A stretch of 64,000 nucleotides of DNA from Caballeronia telluris. Lineage in GTDB: Bacteria; Pseudomonadota; Gammaproteobacteria; Burkholderiales; Burkholderiaceae. Positions within the stretch are counted from its first letter, which is position 1. Each line of letters starts with the position of its first letter. Shown here piece after piece: positions 59,882 through 64,000 of the stretch. The translations under genes and the position numbers were made by a program. The notes under the pieces were generated by a model that saw only the letters and a list, made by a program, of their open reading frames with translations, had not been told where the DNA came from and searched no databases. The stretch covers positions 39,088 through 103,087 of the forward strand of contig NZ_FCNZ02000021.1 in NCBI RefSeq assembly GCF_001544495.1. The letters run 5' to 3'.

Positions 59882-60577
59882 TTACTGCGCGAGCGTACCT
59901 TGATCGACGCGCACGCCGACACCCATGGTGCTCGACAGCGCGATCTTCCGCAGGTACACGCCCTTGCTCGTCGCCGGCTTCGCCTTTTGAAGCGCTTCCA
60001 CCAGTGCCGACAGGTTTTGACGCAGCGATGCCTGCTCGAACGAGGCACGACCGATCGTTGCGTGAATGATACCGGCCTTGTCGACGCGGAATTGCACCTG
60101 ACCCGCCTTGGCGTTCTTCACTGCCTGCGCGACGTCCGGCGTCACCGTACCGACCTTCGGATTCGGCATCAAACCGCGCGGGCCGAGAATCTGGCCCAGC
60201 GTACCGACGACACGCATCGTGTCCGGCGAAGCGATCACGACGTCGAAATTCAGATTGCCGGCCTTGACTTGCTCCGCCAGGTCTTCCATACCGACGATGT
60301 CAGCACCGGCAGCGCGAGCTTGCTCGGCCTTGTCGCCTTGGGCGAACACAGCCACGCGAACCGACTTACCCGTACCGGCCGGCAGAACGACCGAACCACG
60401 AACCACTTGGTCCGACTTCTTCGCATCGATGCCGAGCTGCACTGCCACGTCGATCGACTCGTCGAACTTCGCGCTTGCGCATTCCTTCACGAGCGCGAGC
60501 GCGTCTTCGATCGGGTAGAGCTTTTGAGCATCGACCTTGTTTGCGAACGCCTGAAGGCGCTTAGAAAGCTTAGCCAT
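59882..60577 (-). CDS. rplA: 50S ribosomal protein L1
   Basis: 231 residues (E. coli 234). MAKLSKRLQAFANKVDAQKLYP, 'QLGIDAKKSDQVVRGSVVLPAGTGK' and 'ILGPRGLMPNPKVGTVTPDV' are signatures. Forms the L1 stalk moving deacylated tRNA; represses rplKA in E. coli. Starts directly after rplK with no gap. Confidence 0.97.
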   Translation of the reverse strand: MAKLSKRLQAFANKVDAQKLYPIEDALALVKECASAKFDESIDVAVQLGIDAKKSDQVVRGSVVLPAGTGKSVRVAVFAQGDKAEQARAAGADIVGMEDLAEQVKAGNLNFDVVIASPDTMRVVGTLGQILGPRGLMPNPKVGTVTPDVAQAVKNAKAGQVQFRVDKAGIIHATIGRASFEQASLRQNLSALVEALQKAKPATSKGVYLRKIALSSTMGVGVRVDQGTLAQ

Positions 60578-61009
60578 TTATACGCCCTCCACGGTGATGC
60601 CCATCGAACGGGCGCTGCCGGCGATCGTACGGACCGCAGCATCAAGATCAGCTGCGGTGAGGTCGGGCAGCTTGGTCTTTGCGATTTCTTCCGCTTGCGC
60701 GCGGGTGATCGTGCCGACCTTGTCGGTGTGCGGCTTCGCCGAACCCTTGTCGACCTTGGCTGCCTTCTTGATCAGAACGGTAGCCGGCGGCGTCTTCATG
60801 ATGAACGTGAAGCTCTTGTCCGCGAATGCCGTAATGACGACCGGCACCGGCAGACCCGGCTCCATCGCTTGAGTCTGCGCGTTGAACGCCTTGCAGAACT
60901 CCATGATGTTCAGGCCACGCTGGCCCAGTGCCGGGCCGACCGGCGGCGACGGATTGGCTTTACCTGCAGGAATCTGCAGTTTGATAAAGCCGATGATTTT
61001 CTTTGCCAT
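60578..61009 (-). CDS. rplK: 50S ribosomal protein L11
   Basis: 143 residues (E. coli 142). 'GFIKLQIPAGKANPSPPVGPALGQRGLNI' contains the proline-rich N-terminal thiostrepton-binding region; the C-terminal rRNA-binding domain ends GSARSMGITVEGV. Needed for RelA activation in E. coli. 148 bp after nusG; that gap, the expected L1 target, shows no clear promoter. Confidence 0.97.
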   Translation of the reverse strand: MAKKIIGFIKLQIPAGKANPSPPVGPALGQRGLNIMEFCKAFNAQTQAMEPGLPVPVVITAFADKSFTFIMKTPPATVLIKKAAKVDKGSAKPHTDKVGTITRAQAEEIAKTKLPDLTAADLDAAVRTIAGSARSMGITVEGV

Positions 61010-61157
61010 GTGGAAAACCTCTGCAGAACGCGACAGCGTTCGGTGAGTGATAGCGCGCGTTCGCCGGTGATCGGCTACTTGCGCTCCTCAACGGCCTTAA
61101 CGCGGGCCGTAAGCGCGAACTGCGCGACGGCGTTGGACGCCGCGCGCAAATATGAAT

Positions 61158-61715
61158 CTACAGCTTTTCGACTTGGCCGAATTCGAGCTCCACTGGAGTC
61201 GACCGCCCGAAGATCGTCACCGACACGCGAACCCGGGATTTCTCGTAGTTCACTTCCTCGACGTTTCCGTTGAAGTCCGTGAACGGGCCGTCCTTCACAC
61301 GCACCATCTCGCCCACTTCGAACAACGTTTTCGGGCGCGGCTTTTCGACGCCTTCCTGCATCTGGGACATGATCTTTTCGACTTCCCGCGGGGAAATCGG
61401 GCTGGGCCTGTTCCGTGCCCCGCCGACAAAACCGGTCACTTTAGCGGTATTTTTTACCAAATGCCAGGTTTCGTCTGTCATTTCCATTTCAACCAGGACG
61501 TATCCCGGGAAGAAACGACGTTCGGTAACGGATTTGTGTCCGCCCTTGACCTCCACCACCTCTTCAGTCGGAACGAGAATCTGACCAAACTGATCCTGCA
61601 TTCCAGCGCGCTCGATGCGCTCCTGAAGCGCGCGCTGCACGCTCTTCTCCATGCCGGAGTAGGCGTGCACAACGTACCAACGCTTTCCGCTCGGGGACGC
61701 CGGAGTATCGCTCAT
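61158..61715 (-). CDS. nusG: Transcription termination/antitermination factor NusG
   Basis: 185 residues (E. coli 181). NGN domain 'KRWYVVHAYSGMEKSVQRAL' and RRFFPGYVLVEMEMTDETWHLVKN; KOW domain 'FEVGEMVRVKDGPFTDFNGNVEEVN' (about 130-155). Links RNA polymerase with Rho or ribosomal S10. One base after the secE stop. Confidence 0.97.
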   Translation of the reverse strand: MSDTPASPSGKRWYVVHAYSGMEKSVQRALQERIERAGMQDQFGQILVPTEEVVEVKGGHKSVTERRFFPGYVLVEMEMTDETWHLVKNTAKVTGFVGGARNRPSPISPREVEKIMSQMQEGVEKPRPKTLFEVGEMVRVKDGPFTDFNGNVEEVNYEKSRVRVSVTIFGRSTPVELEFGQVEKL

Positions 61716-61716
61716 A

Positions 61717-62097
61717 TCATTTCCAACCCAGTATCACCGAGAAAATCACCCATTCGATCGACTTATCGCTAAGCCAAAGAAGGATGGCCATGATCAATAC
61801 AAAGGCGAAAACCACCAATGTCGTCTGCGTTGCTTCCTTGCGAGTCGGCCAGACTACCTTGCGGACTTCCTTGTACGAATCCTTGGCGAAGGCGATGAAA
61901 CCCTTCCCCGGCGCGGACAGAAGTCCAACGGCGACTCCCGCAATCACGCCGACTGCGAGCGCGGCGCCGCGAACGTACCATTCTTGGCCTGAGAGCCAGA
62001 AGAATCCCACGAACCCGGCCAAGACCAACAATACACCCGCGGCCACCATCAATTTGTCGCCGGAAGTATTTACAGTTTCGACGGAAGGATTCGCCAT
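61717..62097 (-). CDS. secE: Protein translocase subunit SecE
   Basis: 126 residues (E. coli 127). Two N-terminal hydrophobic helices ('LMVAAGVLLVLAGFVGFFWL' and 'YVRGAALAVGVIAGVAVGLL'), the conserved amphipathic 'FAKDSYKEVRKVVWPTRKEA' (about 71-90), and a third helix 'TLVVFAFVLIMAILLWLSD'. Clamps the two halves of SecY. Located 34 bp after tRNA-Trp. Confidence 0.96.
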   Translation of the reverse strand: MANPSVETVNTSGDKLMVAAGVLLVLAGFVGFFWLSGQEWYVRGAALAVGVIAGVAVGLLSAPGKGFIAFAKDSYKEVRKVVWPTRKEATQTTLVVFAFVLIMAILLWLSDKSIEWVIFSVILGWK

Positions 62098-62131
62098 AAC
62101 ACCTTAAGCAGCGCCATCTGGCGCGAGAATT

Positions 62132-62207
62132 TGGCAGGGGCAGAGGGAATCGAACCCCCAACCTTCGGTTTTGGAGACCGACGCTCTGCCAGTTGAGCTA
62201 TACCCCT
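62132..62207 (-). tRNA. tRNA-Trp (CCA)
   Basis: 76 nt including an encoded CCA end. Acceptor AGGGGTA/TGCCCCT, D-arm AGCTCAACTGGCAGAGC, anticodon loop CTCCAAA with anticodon CCA, T-loop GGTTCGATTCC. Lies between tuf copy 2 and secE, an arrangement conserved in many proteobacteria. Confidence 0.97.
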
Positions 62208-62217
62208 AAACCATTTT

Positions 62218-62241
62218 GGGGCCGACGCTATCGCCGACCCC
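62218..62241 (-). repeat. Hairpin between tuf copy 2 and tRNA-Trp
   Basis: Arms 62218-62227 and 62232-62241, a 10-bp stem with two G-U pairs and a 4-nt loop. No T-run on the minus strand. Probably separates or helps process the tuf mRNA from the tRNA precursor. Confidence 0.55.
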
Positions 62242-62274
62242 GAAACTATCGACTACCGAGAAGATTTCTGGCTC

Positions 62275-63465
<1,191 letters not shown>

Positions 63466-63528
63466 TTTCGACTCCTAACAGGATTTTCGTACCTTGCGCC
63501 GCGCGCAAACACTCTAGACTGACGTTGC

Positions 63529-63603
<75 letters not shown>

Positions 63604-63617
63604 GCAACCATTGACAC

Positions 63618-63691
63618 TGGAGCGGGTGAAGGGAATCGAACCCTCGTCATAAGCTTGGAAGGCTTCTGCTCTACCATTGAGCTACACCCGC
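63618..63691 (-). tRNA. tRNA-Gly (TCC)
   Basis: 74 nt with encoded CCA. Acceptor GCGGGTG/CACCCGC, anticodon loop CTTCCAA (anticodon TCC), T-arm GAGGGTTCGATTCCCTT. Spaced 14 bp from tRNA-Thr, clearly one precursor. Confidence 0.97.
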
Positions 63692-63721
63692 ACGGGCTTT
63701 GATTCCCTACCGCTTAAATTC

Positions 63722-63807
63722 TGGTGGAGGAGGTTGGATTCGAACCAACGTAGGCGTAAGCCAACAGATTTACAGTCTGCCCCCTTTAGCCACTCGGGCA
63801 CCCCTCC
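63722..63807 (-). tRNA. tRNA-Tyr (GTA)
   Basis: 86 nt with encoded CCA and a long variable arm (class II). Acceptor GGAGGGG/CCTCCTCC, anticodon loop CTGTAAA (anticodon GTA), T-arm GTTGGTTCGAATCCAAC. First gene of the Tyr-Gly-Thr-tuf unit. Confidence 0.97.
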
Positions 63808-63821
63808 GCAGAGAACTATCA

Positions 63822-63850
63822 ATTATGAGGGCTCATCGCACCATTGTCAA
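63822..63850 (-). promoter_or_regulatory. Strong promoter for the tRNA-tuf unit
   Basis: On the minus strand: -35 TTGACA (63850-63845), a perfect consensus; spacer 17 bp; -10 CATAAT (63827-63822). Transcription would start near 63815, a few nt before tRNA-Tyr. It lies between the rrn terminator and the tRNAs. Confidence 0.82.
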
Positions 63851-63907
63851 GCGTAGCACGTGATCCGTCTCGATTAATCCTCTCACTTATACCTGCTTCA
63901 CAAAGCA

Positions 63908-63938
63908 AAAAACCCCACCTTTTCGGGGTGGGGTCTTT
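63908..63938 (-). terminator. rRNA operon terminator
   Basis: On the minus strand a 7-bp stem CCCCACC/GGTGGGG (63932-63926 with 63919-63913) with a 6-nt loop, followed by six Ts. About 20 nt after the 5S end. Confidence 0.9.
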
Positions 63939-63953
63939 GCTTGTCGCATAAGG

Positions 63954-64000
63954 AGCCTGACGATTACCTACTTTCACACGGGAGATCCGCACTATCATCG
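63954..64000 (-). rRNA. 5S ribosomal RNA, 3' end (partial)
   Basis: The last 47 nt of 5S rRNA: on the minus strand GATGATAGTGCGGAT, then CCCGTGTGAAAGTAGGTAA, ending CGTCAGGCT. This is the beta-proteobacterial 5S 3' half. The gene is cut by the window edge; the rest of an rRNA operon should lie to the right. Confidence 0.92.

Overview
This window is housekeeping DNA from the main chromosome of a beta-proteobacterium, almost certainly a member of the Burkholderiaceae (Burkholderia/Paraburkholderia/Caballeronia group). The reasons are the high G+C with strong GC3 bias, the protein sequences themselves (EF-Tu, S10, L3, SecY and others read like Burkholderia proteins), and the gene order: pilMNOPQ-aroK-aroB, the ccs cytochrome c maturation pair beside a c4 cytochrome, and secE...rpoBC - recQ - str - S10 - spc - alpha. 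I see no mobile element, integrase, CRISPR array or prophage.

Left part (1-13 kb). A small DUF883 membrane protein is followed by a minus-strand glycerol-3-phosphate/glycerophosphodiester uptake operon, ugpB-ugpA-ugpE-[ABM-domain gene]-ugpC-ugpQ. A long minus-strand run then holds pilM-pilN-pilOP-pilQ (type IV pilus alignment complex and secretin), aroK, aroB (shikimate pathway) and dgt. The pil genes overlap by 4 nt, and pilO and pilP appear to be fused into one frame.

Middle (13-28 kb). On the plus strand are mrcA (PBP1A), the lptM/yifL lipoprotein gene, lysA, engB and hemB. On the minus strand are cyaY, msrPQ (periplasmic methionine sulfoxide repair), ccsB-resB (cytochrome c maturation system II), a di-haem cytochrome c4, dsbD and cutA. 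Convergent pairs are separated by clear bidirectional hairpin terminators. Between engB and hemB the minus strand carries what looks like a compact small RNA: a stem-loop that exposes an anti-Shine-Dalgarno CU-rich loop, followed by a strong intrinsic terminator. This is the least conventional element in the window.

Right part (28-64 kb). All genes are on the minus strand. In transcription order they are: the 3' end of an rRNA operon (5S, cut by the window edge), tRNA-Tyr, tRNA-Gly, tRNA-Thr, tuf copy 2, tRNA-Trp, secE, nusG, rplK, rplA, rplJ, rplL, rpoB, rpoC; then recQ; then rpsL, rpsG, fusA, tuf copy 1; then the S10 genes (rpsJ...rpsQ), the spc genes (rplN...secY, infA, rpmJ) and the alpha genes (rpsM, rpsK, rpsD, rpoA, rplQ). 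Gaps between the blocks hold promoters, attenuator-like hairpins and inverted repeats. At least two ribosomal-protein promoters have their -10 box inside a perfect inverted repeat. The two tuf genes are almost identical direct repeats offset by 19,121 bp.

Many start codons here are not ATG. I assigned GTG starts to dgt, pilQ, rpsN, rpsD, rplJ and fusA, and TTG starts to aroK and secY, from Shine-Dalgarno position and family N-termini.
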